A stretch of DNA of 64,000 bases from Rhizobium sp. CB3090 (GTDB taxonomy: Bacteria; Pseudomonadota; Alphaproteobacteria; Rhizobiales; Rhizobiaceae): positions 62,001 to 126,000 of the forward strand of contig NZ_CP121664.1 in NCBI RefSeq assembly GCF_029714285.1, given 5' to 3'. The translations under genes and the position numbers were made by a program. A model generated the notes under the pieces. It did not search any database and was not told the DNA's origin. It was given only the letters and a program-made list of their open reading frames with translations. Of the stretch, positions 28,742 through 37,732 are shown piece by piece (positions within the stretch are counted from its first letter, which is position 1; every line of letters begins with the position of its first letter).

Positions 28742-28869
28742 ATGTTTTATCAGGTAGCCGACTGGAATGGCCCAAGCGGGGAGCGCTGGGTCGCTTACCA
28801 GGCCCGATGCCATGATGGCCGTGTTCGGCCAGCCCGCGATCGAAGCCGCCGCGCCCGCCAGGGCGCATT
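28742..28869 (+). pseudogene. SAM-dependent methyltransferase N-terminal fragment
   Basis: 'MFYQVADWNGPSGERWVAYQ' followed, after a one-base shift, by 'DAMMAVFGQPAIEAAAPA' is the usual start of a ubiE-like methyltransferase. It breaks off before the SAM-binding GxGxG and runs straight into an IS110 fragment. Confidence 0.6.
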
Positions 28870-29303
28870 GAGGCGCTTGACGCAAAGGTAGTCACCGCAG
28901 TGAAAGCCGACGACGCCGCTAGACGCCTTACCAGCATCCCTGGCGTCGGCCCCATCATCGCCGCGACGGTGCGAGCGACGATCCAGGATCCAGCAGCCTT
29001 CCAAACGGGACGTGATCTCGCCGCTTGGATCGGGATCACCCCGAAAGTGCATTCGAGCGACGGCAAGGAGCGGCTGGGCCGTATATCGAAACGCGGCAAC
29101 AAACAGTTGCGAACGCTGTTGATCTCGGCGCGACATCTATCCTAAAGCAAGCTCGCAGAGGAGTTATGCTTCCCGCCTGGATGGTCTCGCTGGTGGCACG
29201 AAGACCTTATAGGATCGCCGCAGTCGCTTTGGCAAACAAAATCGCTCGAACAATCTGGGCGCTTCTCGGCAAGGGCGGTACCTACGAGATGCCGGCGATG
29301 TGA
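28870..29303 (+). pseudogene. IS110-family transposase, 3' fragment with a frameshift
   Basis: 'RLTSIPGVGPIIAATVRATI' and 'DLAAWIGITPKVHSSDGKER', '...ISKRGNKQLRTLLISARH' are the C-terminal transposase_20 domain of IS110 elements. After 29145 a frameshift leads to 'VARRPYRIAAVALANKIART' and the normal end. The DEDD N-terminal domain is missing. The fragment is joined to the methyltransferase relic. Confidence 0.8.
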
Positions 29304-29784
29304 TGAGAGCATAGAAGCAGGAGAGGTTCCGGCGTTCTGTCGCCGGATCAAGCGGCAAGGTGCCAAATGCGTGATGAACCCAATGGGCGAGTTCCCGATA
29401 CTGATCAGATCGTCTTCCCCAATGCGCCATTGAGCGCGGCAAACTGATAAGGCGATCAGTATCGCGAATTTCACGTGGCCAGCGGTCATGGACCGCGCCA
29501 AACAGGTCGGACATATGACTGCACCGTCCGACGGGAATTCGCGCAATAAATACCTTGCTAACCGGGCCGTTCCACATATGAGGAAGACCCCTACGGCCTG
29601 ACCGAGGTGGACAGTTCTCTTGCCGCACCGATCATGCAACTTGCAACGTGGTCCTGGATCATCTGGGCGAAATTGAAACCTGGCGCGCCTCGCACGAGGA
29701 AGAGGCAAAACAGCCGCGCAAGTAGCTCGGCAGCATTCGTCCGCGCATCCCCGCGAATAAATATGCATGCCCTCCGAACTAATT
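29304..29784. other. Stretch without a gene, probably IS110 flank
   Basis: About 480 bp between the IS110 fragment and the araC stop. The first part probably includes the element's right end; the rest holds no convincing frame. Confidence 0.4.
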
Positions 29785-30666
29785 TTATGGCCCGGGATCA
29801 ACCATTCTCTGCAGTTTTCCGGCGTCCTGCCGGGGTGGTGCACCGAAGAGCCGCTTGTATTCGCGACTGAACTGCGAAACGCTCTCGTAACCGACCGCAT
29901 AGGCGACGCTCGCTGCTTCTGAGCGCTGCGAGATCAGGCGGCGACGCGCCTCGTGCAGGCGGATTTGCTTCTGGTACTGGAGCGGGCTCAACCCATTAAT
30001 CGCCTTGAAGCGGCGATGGAACACCGACAAGCTCATGCCGGCCACGGTGGCCATGGCTTCGATGCTGAGATGCTCTTTATAGTGCTCGCGAATCCATGCC
30101 ATCGCCCGCCGGATATGGGACAAACGGCTATCGGTTCCGGCAATTTGGCGAAGCAACGCCCCTTGCTGTCCCATGAGGAGGCGAAACATGAGTTCATGCT
30201 CCCTGTGACTCGCCATGACCGGTATTTCGCTGGGGCGGTCCAGAAGTTCAGCGAGACGCCGCCAGGCCTCGATCAATGCCGGCCCTGCGGGGCTGAAGCC
30301 GAATCCTTTATCCATCGGCGGTACCGGCGCGCTGCCCATCTCCAGGAGCAGCGCCGAGATTACCTCCGGATCGATGTAGAGATTGAGCGCGACATAGGGC
30401 TCCTCGGATGAAGCCTCGCTGATCTGTCCCATGGCAGCGAGTTCGGCCGCCACCACCATGCAGTGCCCGGCGCCGCACTCAAGCACCTGGTCGCCGATGA
30501 AGACCTGCTTGGACCCTTGCAGTACGAAGCAGACAACTGGGTCATAGACCAACCAGCCTGGCTCCGACGGCCGGTCGAAGGTGCTGACGCTGACCCGCGG
30601 CATGTTCGGTTGCGGCTTGCCTGCGTGGCGCAAGACGATGGCTTTGAGTTGGTCAAGATCGGTCAT
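29785..30666 (-). CDS. AraC family transcriptional regulator (AraC_N type)
   Basis: 293 residues from the ATG at 30666. The N-terminal half has the cupin-like AraC_N pattern ('PVVCFVLQGSKQVFIGDQVL'). The C-terminal half has two HTHs ('LSIEAMATVAGMSLSVFHRR', 'VAYAVGYESVSQFSREYKRL'). It is divergent from an aldo/keto reductase 135 bp away, the usual arrangement for YqhC-like regulators of aldehyde reductases. The frame stays open upstream across the reductase, so the start was set by homology. Confidence 0.88.
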   Translation of the reverse strand: MTDLDQLKAIVLRHAGKPQPNMPRVSVSTFDRPSEPGWLVYDPVVCFVLQGSKQVFIGDQVLECGAGHCMVVAAELAAMGQISEASSEEPYVALNLYIDPEVISALLLEMGSAPVPPMDKGFGFSPAGPALIEAWRRLAELLDRPSEIPVMASHREHELMFRLLMGQQGALLRQIAGTDSRLSHIRRAMAWIREHYKEHLSIEAMATVAGMSLSVFHRRFKAINGLSPLQYQKQIRLHEARRRLISQRSEAASVAYAVGYESVSQFSREYKRLFGAPPRQDAGKLQRMVDPGP

Positions 30667-30801
30667 GAAAGTATCCGCTCCCGTTAGCCTGGAAAACGTC
30701 AAGCGATCGGCAGGATCAGGCAATGAATCGGCAGGATCGAGCATCGCCCGGTCCTGTGTGAAAGTCAAAATGGGCGCATCGGATACGAAAGGACACTCAC
30801 G

Positions 30802-31746
30802 ATGCAACAACGCAAACTTGGCCGGTATGGGCTTACCGTCGGCGCCATTGCTTACGGTGCCATGGGCACCGCTATCGGTTACGGCCCTAGCGACGATCAG
30901 GAATCGATCAACGCGATCCGCCGCGCCCATGAGCTCGGCGTCACCCACTTCGATACTGCCCGCATGTATGGCTGGGGTGAAGGTGAGAAGCTGCTTGGCA
31001 TCGCCCTGCGGCCAATTCGCGATCAGGTAACGATCGCAACGAAGTTCGGCCTGACGGAAAGCTACGCTCCCGACTCCCGGCCGGAGACGATCCGCCAAGT
31101 TGTCGAGTCCAGCCTCAAGAACCTGAACGTCGAAATTATCGATTTGCTCTACCAGCACATCCCGGACCCCAACATTCCGATTGAGGACGTCGTCGGCGTG
31201 ATGCAGGAGTTTGTCCAGGCTGGTAAAGTAAAATATCTCGGCCTTTCCAACTCGGATGAGGACACCATCCGTCGCGCCAGTGCTGTGGCCCCCATCTCCG
31301 TGAAGCAATACCAGTATTCCATTTTCGCCAGGGATGTGGAACCGCTGCTGCCGGTCCTTGAAGAACTGGGCATTGGACTGGTGGCCTATTCCCCCTTGGC
31401 GCGTGGTTTCCTGACTGGCCACGTAACATCTCGCGATCAATACGCCGCCGACGATTTCCGGCAGAACCTCGGTTGGTGGGCGCCGGCGAATTTCGCCAGG
31501 AACGTCGAGATCGCAAAAGAGCTCACCTCGCTCGCCACAGCGAAAGGCGTCAGCCTCTCACAGCTTGCGTTGGCCTGGCTGCTCGCGCGAAAGGACTACA
31601 TCGTGCCCATCCCAGGCTCTCGCAACCCGCAACGAGTGTCGGAGAACATTTCCGCCAAGGAACTCGTACTAACAGATGCGGACCTCAAGCGGATCGATGA
31701 GATCACTCCAAACGGGGGTATAGGCGGACGAATTTGGGGTGAGTAG
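30802..31746 (+). CDS. Aldo/keto reductase
   Basis: 314 residues of a TIM-barrel NADPH-dependent reductase. Catalytic motif 'VTHFDTARMYGWGEGEKLLG' (Asp, Tyr), Lys in 'VTIATKFGL', His in 'DLLYQHIPDPNIPIEDVVG' and the NADP site 'VPIPGSRNPQRVSEN' are all present. It probably reduces small aldehydes under control of the divergent AraC protein. Confidence 0.92.
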   Translation: MQQRKLGRYGLTVGAIAYGAMGTAIGYGPSDDQESINAIRRAHELGVTHFDTARMYGWGEGEKLLGIALRPIRDQVTIATKFGLTESYAPDSRPETIRQVVESSLKNLNVEIIDLLYQHIPDPNIPIEDVVGVMQEFVQAGKVKYLGLSNSDEDTIRRASAVAPISVKQYQYSIFARDVEPLLPVLEELGIGLVAYSPLARGFLTGHVTSRDQYAADDFRQNLGWWAPANFARNVEIAKELTSLATAKGVSLSQLALAWLLARKDYIVPIPGSRNPQRVSENISAKELVLTDADLKRIDEITPNGGIGGRIWGE

Positions 31747-32127
31747 GGTCAACTTGATCGATGTCGGCAGCTGTTTGCTCGACCTGCCGCGCGATCATAC
31801 GGGTTCGATAGTGCGCTCTCCTAAAAGGGTCGAGCGCCCTATTCGTTTGGCGTTGGGCGATATCAAAGACGGCGCATTGTCCTGGATTTCCCGCAAGCCT
31901 TTTTAGGAGGCCTGAAGAGATCTTGCCGATCCGTCGTCGGAAGGCCGGTTTGTCTGCGAGGAGGGCTTCTATCTGAATTACGGGCAAGCGCTTTGTCTGT
32001 GTTTCGACGTGCAAATTTAAAATTGGACGCCGATAAGGGGTGAATTTTGGACACGATGACGTAATTGCTCGCCTTCGTTCTTCGAATGACGCTCAATATT
32101 TGAGCCCCATTTTCGAAAGAGATCCGT
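31747..32127. other. Scar region between the reductase and the IS cluster
   Basis: Contains the ligase relic listed separately and, at about 32020-32065, sequence like the ends of IS21-type elements (ttggacgccgataaggggtg ... ttttggacacgatgacg). No intact gene. Confidence 0.4.
31855..31915 (-). pseudogene. C-terminal relic of a LigD-type DNA ligase
   Basis: With one frameshift the minus strand reads 'KGLREIQDNA' and 'AVFDIAQ', almost the same as the end of the stand-alone ligase at 22190-22250 ('YKGLREVQDNAAVFDM'). Only about 20 codons remain. Confidence 0.55.
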
Positions 32128-32454
32128 ATGAAACACTATGTTGGACTGGACGTATCGCAACGAGAAACAGCTGTTTGTGTCGTGGATGACACCGGAAGAC
32201 GGGTCTTCGAGGGCAGAGCCAAGTCGAATCCCCGAGCCCTAGCGGAACTGATCCCAAGGAAAGCGCCGTTTGCGGAACGCATCGGCTTTGAAACGGGAGC
32301 TATGTCGAGCTGGCTATGGCATGAACTCAAGCGTATCGACCTCCCTGTCGTCGGCATCGACGTACGGCACGCGAAAGCCGCATTATCAGTGCGCATGAAT
32401 AAGAGCGACGAGAATAATGCCCGTGGCTTGGCGGAGTTGGTTCGCATCGGTTGG
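32128..32454 (+). pseudogene. IS110-family transposase, 5' part, cut by an IS256-type element
   Basis: [20 protein letters not shown] then '[20 protein letters not shown]' is the DEDD/RuvC-like N-terminal domain of an IS110 transposase. It is interrupted after 'LVRIGW' by the IS256-type insertion at 32455; the reading resumes at 36417. Confidence 0.85.
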
Positions 32455-32521
32455 GATGATGTCCCAGGGAGTGGTGTAGCTTCGGCGTTCGCCGTGCCTT
32501 CCGGGCAGAGCCGGGACTGGA

Positions 32522-33228
32522 TCAGCTTGCCGCAGCAGGCAGGCTGATGATTGGATCATCGCTCATTGTGGCGATGGTCTCAAGGGTCATGTATCGGGAG
32601 CGCTGTACGGCCCATTCGTCATTCTGTTCGAGGAGCAACGCGCCGACGAGCCTGACGATGGCGTCCTCGTTTGGGAATATGCCGACAACCTCGGTTCGGC
32701 GCTTGATCTCGCCGTTCAGTCGCTCGATAGGGTTGGTGCTGTGCAGCTTCGTCCAGTGCTGACGGGGAAAGGTCATGTAGGCCAGCACGTCTTCTTCGGC
32801 ACTGTCCATGAGGGTGGCAAGCTTCGGTACTTTCGGCCTGATCTGATCGGCGACATTGCGCCATTGCTGGCTGGCGGCCTCTGGTGTGTCCTGGGCAAAG
32901 GCCGTGGCGATGAAGGCGGAGACCACCCGTCGACCGCTCTTTCCGGCATGGGCGAGCGCATTGCGCATGAAGTGGACCCGGCATCGCTGCCAGGTCGCGG
33001 AGAGAACCTTCGAAACGGCGGCCTTGATGCCCTCATGCGCATCGGAGACGACCAGCTTGACGCCGCGCAAACCCCGCCGTGTCAGCTTGCGCAGGAACTC
33101 CGTCCAGATCGGCTCGACCTCGGAGGTGCCGATCTCCATATCCAGGACCTCGCGCCGCCCATCGGTGTTGACGCCGACGGCGATAATGACGGCGACCGAG
33201 ACGATGCGGCCACCGCGGCGGACCTTCA
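32522..33228 (-). pseudogene. IS256 (mutator-type) transposase, 3' part
   Basis: 'RGLRGVKLVVSDAHEGIKAA' (second catalytic Asp), 'WQRCRVHFMRNALAHAGKSG' (the C-x2-H signature) and 'NPIERLNGEIKRRTEVVGIF' (catalytic Glu) identify the C-terminal catalytic part. It is separated from its N-terminal part (35808-36308) by the IS66 insertion at codon '...ATYLKV/RRGGR'. Confidence 0.88.
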
Positions 33229-33301
33229 GTAAGCGCGATTTTCCCGGCACGTTGAGCCGCCCTTGAGCGACGGTGTCTTTCAGACGGACGCATCCGGGGG
33301 A

Positions 33302-34863
33302 TCAGGCCGGAGCAGTTTTGGCGAAGTTGAATGGCAGCAGATCGTCGATATCGGCGTTTTCGGCGCGCTGAGGCAATTCGGTGAGGACGTGGCGCAAGTA
33401 GGCCAATGGTTCGACGCCGCAGGCGCGGCAGGTCAGCACCAGGCTGTAGACGATGGCGCTGGCCTTGGCTCCATCGACGGTATCGCTGAACAACCAACTT
33501 TTCCGGCCAGTGGCAAAAATTCTGATGTCACGCTCCAGAAGATTATTATCGATCGGCATGCTTCCGTCCTCGGTGTAGCGCGTCAGATAGTTCCACTGGT
33601 TGAGGGTGTAGGACACGGCGTCGCCGAGCTTGCTGTCGGGCAAGACCTTCGGGGCGATGTCGTCGAGCCATGCCTTGAGAGCGTTGAGGATAGGGACACT
33701 ATGTTGCTGGCGGAAGCGGCGGATGCAGTGATCCCGCGTTTCGCCGTCGTCGGGGATTTCGTTGCGCGCCTGCGTTTCGACCCGGTAGAGCTGTTCGAAG
33801 AACTTGAGGGCTTGTTCCGGCGGCCCGCCGGGTTTGTTTCTCGTCTTGAGGGCATTGACAAAACGCCGTCTTGAATGGGCCATGCATCCAAGATGGGTGG
33901 CACCGTCGAGTGTGCGCCAGGCGGAATAGCCGTCGCTCATCAAGATGCCGCGATAGTCGCCGAGAAAGGCCTGCGGGTATTTCTGGCCACGGCCTGGCTG
34001 ATAGTCGAACAGCACGATGGGCTCATCACTGTCCTGGCCGCTGCGGTAGGCCCACATGTATGACTCGTCGGTGGCTTTCCGGTCTTTCTCCTTCAGCACC
34101 TGAACCGTGGTCTCGTCGCCATGGATGAGGATTTGCGATCCGAGCCGCAGCTTCAAGGCGTCGTAGATTCGGCAGAGATGCTTCTCGCTTGAACCGATCA
34201 CCCAGTGGCCGAGAGGCCACGGCTGACGGGAACACCTGCGCGCTCGAATGCCTGCGCCAGGCGGTAGAGCGGCGTGCCGTCGACATATTTGTGGATGAGC
34301 GCGAAGGCCAGCGTCGAGGCTGTGGCGATACTGCCTGGCAAAGGTTGCGCGGGCATCGGCGCGATCACGATCGGCGTGTTGATGCCGGTGCGGTCGCAAT
34401 GGCGGCAGGCATATTTGAACCGCACATTCTGCAGGACCTTGGCCTTCACCTCGATATGAAGCTGCTCGGTAATGGTCTCGCCCATGCGATGCATCTGATT
34501 GCGGCAGCAGGGACAAGCCTTCTGATCGTCGGCAAGATCATATTCGACGCGCTCGCGTGGCAGGCTTTCCGGCAGCGGTCTGCGGCCGCGCTTCTTTCCC
34601 GGCGCGCTTTCGACAGATGGCAAACCGGTATCCGGGAGGTCGGCGACATCGTCATCTTCGCCGCCTTCATCGGCAACCTGCTCGGCTTCATTGAAGAGAC
34701 GGTCAATGTGCTTTTCGCTCTTCGGCGCAAAACGATGTGAGCGCGCAAGCGCCAGTTCTTCCTCGAGTTTGACGACGCGCTCTGTGAGCTGACGGTTCTC
34801 CGCCTCAAGCGCAGCAATGTGCGCCATCAACTCTTCAACAGTCGGTTCGCCGGTTCGATTCAT
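33302..34863 (-). CDS. tnpC: IS66 transposase TnpC, frameshifted
   Basis: The N-terminal part has a leucine-zipper-like start ('EELMAHIAALEAENRQLTER') and the zinc-finger 'KACPCCRNQMHRMGET'. The C-terminal DDE part contains 'LIHGDETTVQVL', 'MSDGYSAWRTLDGATHLGCM' and 'PIDNNLLERDIRIFATGRKS'. The two parts lie in different frames: near 34205-34215 'VPVSRGLSATG' ends where 'VPVSRG(x)LGHWVIGSSEKH' is expected, a one-base deletion or two-base insertion. The transposase is probably inactive. Start taken at MNRTGEPTVEEL (34863). Confidence 0.88.
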
Positions 34864-34917
34864 CGGATTCTTGAATCGAAAGCGCTCCGCCGCGTCAACC
34901 ACTCAATTCGGGAACCG

Positions 34918-35274
34918 TCAGCCTGCGACCTGATATTGCCGCACTGGATGTCGGACCATGGCGTCGATATCGATGCCGTCGAGAATCCAGTGCAATTGCT
35001 CGGTCGTAAGCTGGACAACCGTGGCCTCGCGGCGCGGCCATCGGAACTTGTCCTCCGTCAGCCGCTTCAGCACCAACACGAAGCCCGACCGATCGAAGAA
35101 CAGGAGCTTCATCCGATCGCGGCGGCGATTGCAGAACGCAAAAACCGCCGGCGCAAACGGATCGAGCGCCATCGTCTCCTGAACCAGCACCGCCAGGCTG
35201 TTGATCCCAGCCCGAAAGTCAATCGGCTCGCGGTGCAGATAGACTTGAAGATCAGCGCCCAGCCTGAACATCAC
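34918..35274 (-). CDS. tnpB: IS66 Orf2 accessory protein TnpB
   Basis: 118 residues, with the family hallmarks 'VYLHREPIDFRAGINSLAVL', 'AFCNRRRDRMKLLFFDRSGF' and 'WPRRE'. Complete and overlapping the end of tnpA, as is normal in IS66 elements, where it is needed for transposition. Confidence 0.92.
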   Translation of the reverse strand: MMFRLGADLQVYLHREPIDFRAGINSLAVLVQETMALDPFAPAVFAFCNRRRDRMKLLFFDRSGFVLVLKRLTEDKFRWPRREATVVQLTTEQLHWILDGIDIDAMVRHPVRQYQVAG

Positions 35275-35725
35275 CCAACGCTCCGATAACCGCCGTCAAT
35301 GCATCCACATCACCGCATTCCAGCGTCAACTTCACGCCGTTCGGCAACGACGCGCTCACCTTGGCTGGAGAGAAAAAAGGCGCAGCCCTTTTGGGTTCCG
35401 ACCCACGCACTTCATCACAGGCCGCCGGCAAATCCATTACAACCATGCTACTCTGTCGCGGCAGGCACCGATCCGCAGCACTCTCAATCTGAACTGGGAT
35501 GAACGCTGGTGGCGAGGACGGCGGGACGGATTGGGTCTCCTTGGCGCTCTTCACCCACTTGCGCAGAAGGTTCGCATTGACCCCATGTTCGAGCGCAAGC
35601 CGCGACACTGAGACCCCAGGCTCAAGGCAGGCTGCGACAAGCCGCTCCTTCGACGCGGGGTCGTAGCGGCGTCGCCCGCTCCGGCCCACAAGCCTTACCT
35701 GCAGTTTCTGATCATCTTCTTCCAT
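35252..35725 (-). CDS. tnpA: IS66 Orf1 protein TnpA
   Basis: 157 residues from the ATG at 35725. It has an HTH_Tnp_1 fold 'RRRYDPASKERLVAACLEPG' then 'VSVSRLALEHGVNANLLRKW', and a C-terminal segment ending 'LTAVIGALGDVQAGR'. An upstream in-frame Met would extend past it without family support. Confidence 0.88.
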   Translation of the reverse strand: MEEDDQKLQVRLVGRSGRRRYDPASKERLVAACLEPGVSVSRLALEHGVNANLLRKWVKSAKETQSVPPSSPPAFIPVQIESAADRCLPRQSSMVVMDLPAACDEVRGSEPKRAAPFFSPAKVSASLPNGVKLTLECGDVDALTAVIGALGDVQAGR

Positions 35726-35807
35726 GACTTGGTGTCCACCTATTTTGGTGGACACCTCATGCCTCAACACGCTCAATGGCAAAAGGTGCGGGGAAATTCG
35801 CGCTTAC

Positions 35808-36308
35808 GACCTTCAGATACGTGGCGTCGATCCACAGATAGGGCCAGTCGCCCTCGATGGGCCTTTCAAGGAAGGCCTTTACCTTGTCGTCGATCTCCTC
35901 ACACAGGCGGGAAACCTGGCTTTTGGAGATGCCGCTCATGCCCATCGCCTTGACCAGATCGTCGACGGAGCGGGTCGAAACGCCTTGGATGTAAGCCTCT
36001 TGAATTACGGCGGTCAGAGCCTTCTCGGCCATGCGACGCGGCTCGAGAAAGCTCGGGAAATAGGTGCCGGTACGAAGCTTCGGGATACGCAGCTCCACGG
36101 TCCCGGCCCGTGTCTTCCAGTCGCGCTCGCGGTAGCCGTTGCGCTGGGTAAGCCGAAAGGCGTTCTTCTCGCCGTAGCTCGCGCCGGTCTTCGCACCGAC
36201 CTCCAGCTCCATAAGCTTCTCGGCGGCAAACCCGATCATCTCGCGAAGCAAATCGGCGTCGGCGCTCTTCTCAACAAGCGAGCGCAGGTTCATCATCTCG
36301 TCGGTCAT
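35808..36308 (-). pseudogene. IS256 transposase, 5' part
   Basis: From the ATG at 36308: [20 protein letters not shown], '[20 protein letters not shown]', then '...[13 protein letters not shown]' (first catalytic Asp), where IS66 is inserted. It continues in the 3' part at 33228. Confidence 0.88.
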
Positions 36309-36416
36309 CGGTGGTCTTTCCATCAGGTTGGTCTTCGACAAACCGACCCTACCGGAAAAACACTGATGGCCACCGCTACCCTGCTACACCACTCCCTGGG
36401 ACATCATCTCGGTTGG

Positions 36417-36784
36417 TACAGAGAGGTGAGGTAAAGAGTGCCGAGCGCCAGCAGGTTCGCTCCCTCCTCGTAACGCGCTCACGCCTGGTCGAAATAGGAC
36501 GGGCGATAGAAAACCAGATCCGAGCGATGGTGAAGGAGTATCGACTGCTCTTCGAACGCGCCATTGAATCGATGTTTCGGCGCAAGGTGGCGGAATTGGT
36601 CGATGCCGAACACACTCTCCAGGATGTCATCGCACCACTGCTTTCCATTCATGAACAAGTTTGCGGCGAACAGGAGAAGCTCGACAAGCGGATCGCCACT
36701 CTTGCACGCGCCGACGAAACAACCCGTCGGCTGATGACCGTGCCAGGCATCTATAACGGCGAGCAGAGTGCGCGCTTGATCTAA
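36417..36784 (+). pseudogene. IS110-family transposase, middle part, after the IS256 insertion
   Basis: Joining 32454 to 36417 gives 'LVRIGW' + 'YREV', then a one-base deletion, then 'KSAERQQVRSLLVTRSRLVE', '...FERAIESMFRRKVAELVDA' and 'LMTVPGI'. It breaks off there, so the C-terminal transposase_20 domain is missing. The IS110 copy was therefore already damaged or was damaged later by other events. Confidence 0.8.
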
Positions 36785-36823
36785 AACAGTGACTGATCGG
36801 CTGAGATTTTCGACTTTGGACAT
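36749..36823 (-). pseudogene. N-terminal relic of another transposase
   Basis: The minus strand reads 'MSKVENLSRSVTVLDQARTL' 'LAVID', which I recognise as the usual start of a different rhizobial transposase subgroup, probably IS110. It ends after about 25 codons and overlaps the end of the preceding fragment. Confidence 0.4.
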
Positions 36824-37326
36824 GGTAGGCTACCTTTCGGGTTGATCGCACGACGAGCGTGCCACCTCGGCGCTTCCCCGCATAGCTTCTCATGCCTCAG
36901 CTCACCCTCATAAAAGGTGTAGTGAAATTCGCGCTTTCGAATAACGAAGGCCAAGAATTAGAAGAATTAGCCGGGCGTTTTCCACGGATCATCGCCGTAG
37001 GTTCGCTCTTCGCGGATCGTCCCATCGCCCTTATGCAAAACAGCTTGAGCCAGCGCACCCCTTGTTGTGAGCAGCGCGACCGGCAGCAGTCGCGGCACTC
37101 TCCGCTTCGGCTTGGGACTTGTGGGTGGAAACTGTCTTCCTCACGACGTGATTTTCAAGCCCTCCTTTGAAGGCAACGAATGGAAGACCTCTCGCTTTGC
37201 CATGGACCTTACATCCTATCTAGTTAAGATGGTGCTAAAGTACAATCTTAACGATTGTCGGTCGAGGCGTGACAAGAGAGAGCGAATCTGCTTCTTCCTA
37301 CTTAAAGCATTTTGGAAGGCGCTAAT
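36824..37326. other. Stretch without a recognised gene
   Basis: Short plus-strand frames (36892-37170, 37067-37357) look non-coding or decayed. No repeats or promoters recognised. Confidence 0.4.
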
Positions 37327-37602
37327 ATGGATGGAGCAGAAAACGATCTGCGTTTGATCGCAGTTATGCGGCGCTACTTCGCTGTTAAGGAGGAGCTCGC
37401 AGATTTGAAGTTCTCGCTTGAGGATAAGCGAAAAGCGGCCGGAATTGCGGTAGGTGATTTTTATCACGTCCGCACTGAAAACGAGCATGCCGACGATGTC
37501 AGTCGCACGGTCACGCTAAGAAGGGAGATGGAGTTTCTAATGCGCCTCGCCGAAGGCTGGTCGCGGGGAGACATCATTCATCTCGCTCCATCAGCCGATT
37601 GA
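37327..37602 (+). CDS. Hypothetical protein, 91 residues
   Basis: MDGAENDLRLIAVMRRYFAV, then 'KEELADLKFSLEDKRKAAGI', '...DVSRTVTLRREMEFLMRLAE', ending 'IIHLAPSAD'. A ggaagg site is 8-9 bp before the ATG. Helical and charged; no family recognised. It ends 130 bp before the convergent hup 3' end. Confidence 0.6.
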   Translation: MDGAENDLRLIAVMRRYFAVKEELADLKFSLEDKRKAAGIAVGDFYHVRTENEHADDVSRTVTLRREMEFLMRLAEGWSRGDIIHLAPSAD

Positions 37603-37701
37603 TCGGGCAAGCGCTCAGGATATTGATAGGGCTGAACCTATCCAGCGGCCAATCAACGCCACAGATGTGGATCACGTCCAACCGCCAAACAGAGGCGAAC
37701 A

Positions 37702-37730
37702 GCCTCGCTCGACCGAGCAAGGCTGTTCCT
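37702..37730 (-). terminator. Hairpin downstream of hup
   Basis: Just past the hup stop codon the minus strand forms aacagcctt/gctcg...cgagc/gaggctgtt, a strong stem with few mismatches but without a T-run. Confidence 0.45.
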
Positions 37731-37732
37731 TG

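Larger units (their letters stand above)
33229..35807 (-). mobile_element. IS66-family insertion sequence
   Basis: 2579 bp bounded by gtaagcgcga-type terminal inverted repeats and flanked by the 8-bp duplication gaccttca (33221-33228 and 35808-35815). Removing it and one duplication copy rejoins the IS256 transposase frame exactly. It contains tnpA, tnpB and tnpC in the usual order on the minus strand. Confidence 0.92.
32455..36408 (-). mobile_element. IS256-family insertion sequence, itself split by IS66
   Basis: The terminal inverted repeats gatgatgtcccagggagtgg (32455) and its exact complement ending at 36408 match over at least 26 bp. An 8-bp target duplication, tcggttgg, flanks the element at 32447-32454 and 36409-36416. 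Without the inner IS66 (2579 bp plus 8-bp duplication) it is 1367 bp, normal for IS256. The transposase runs on the minus strand in two pieces. Confidence 0.9.

Noticed and set aside
29785..31440. 551-codon minus-strand frame covering the aldo/keto reductase
   Set aside because: Only the last 293 codons are AraC sequence; the rest is antisense to the reductase.
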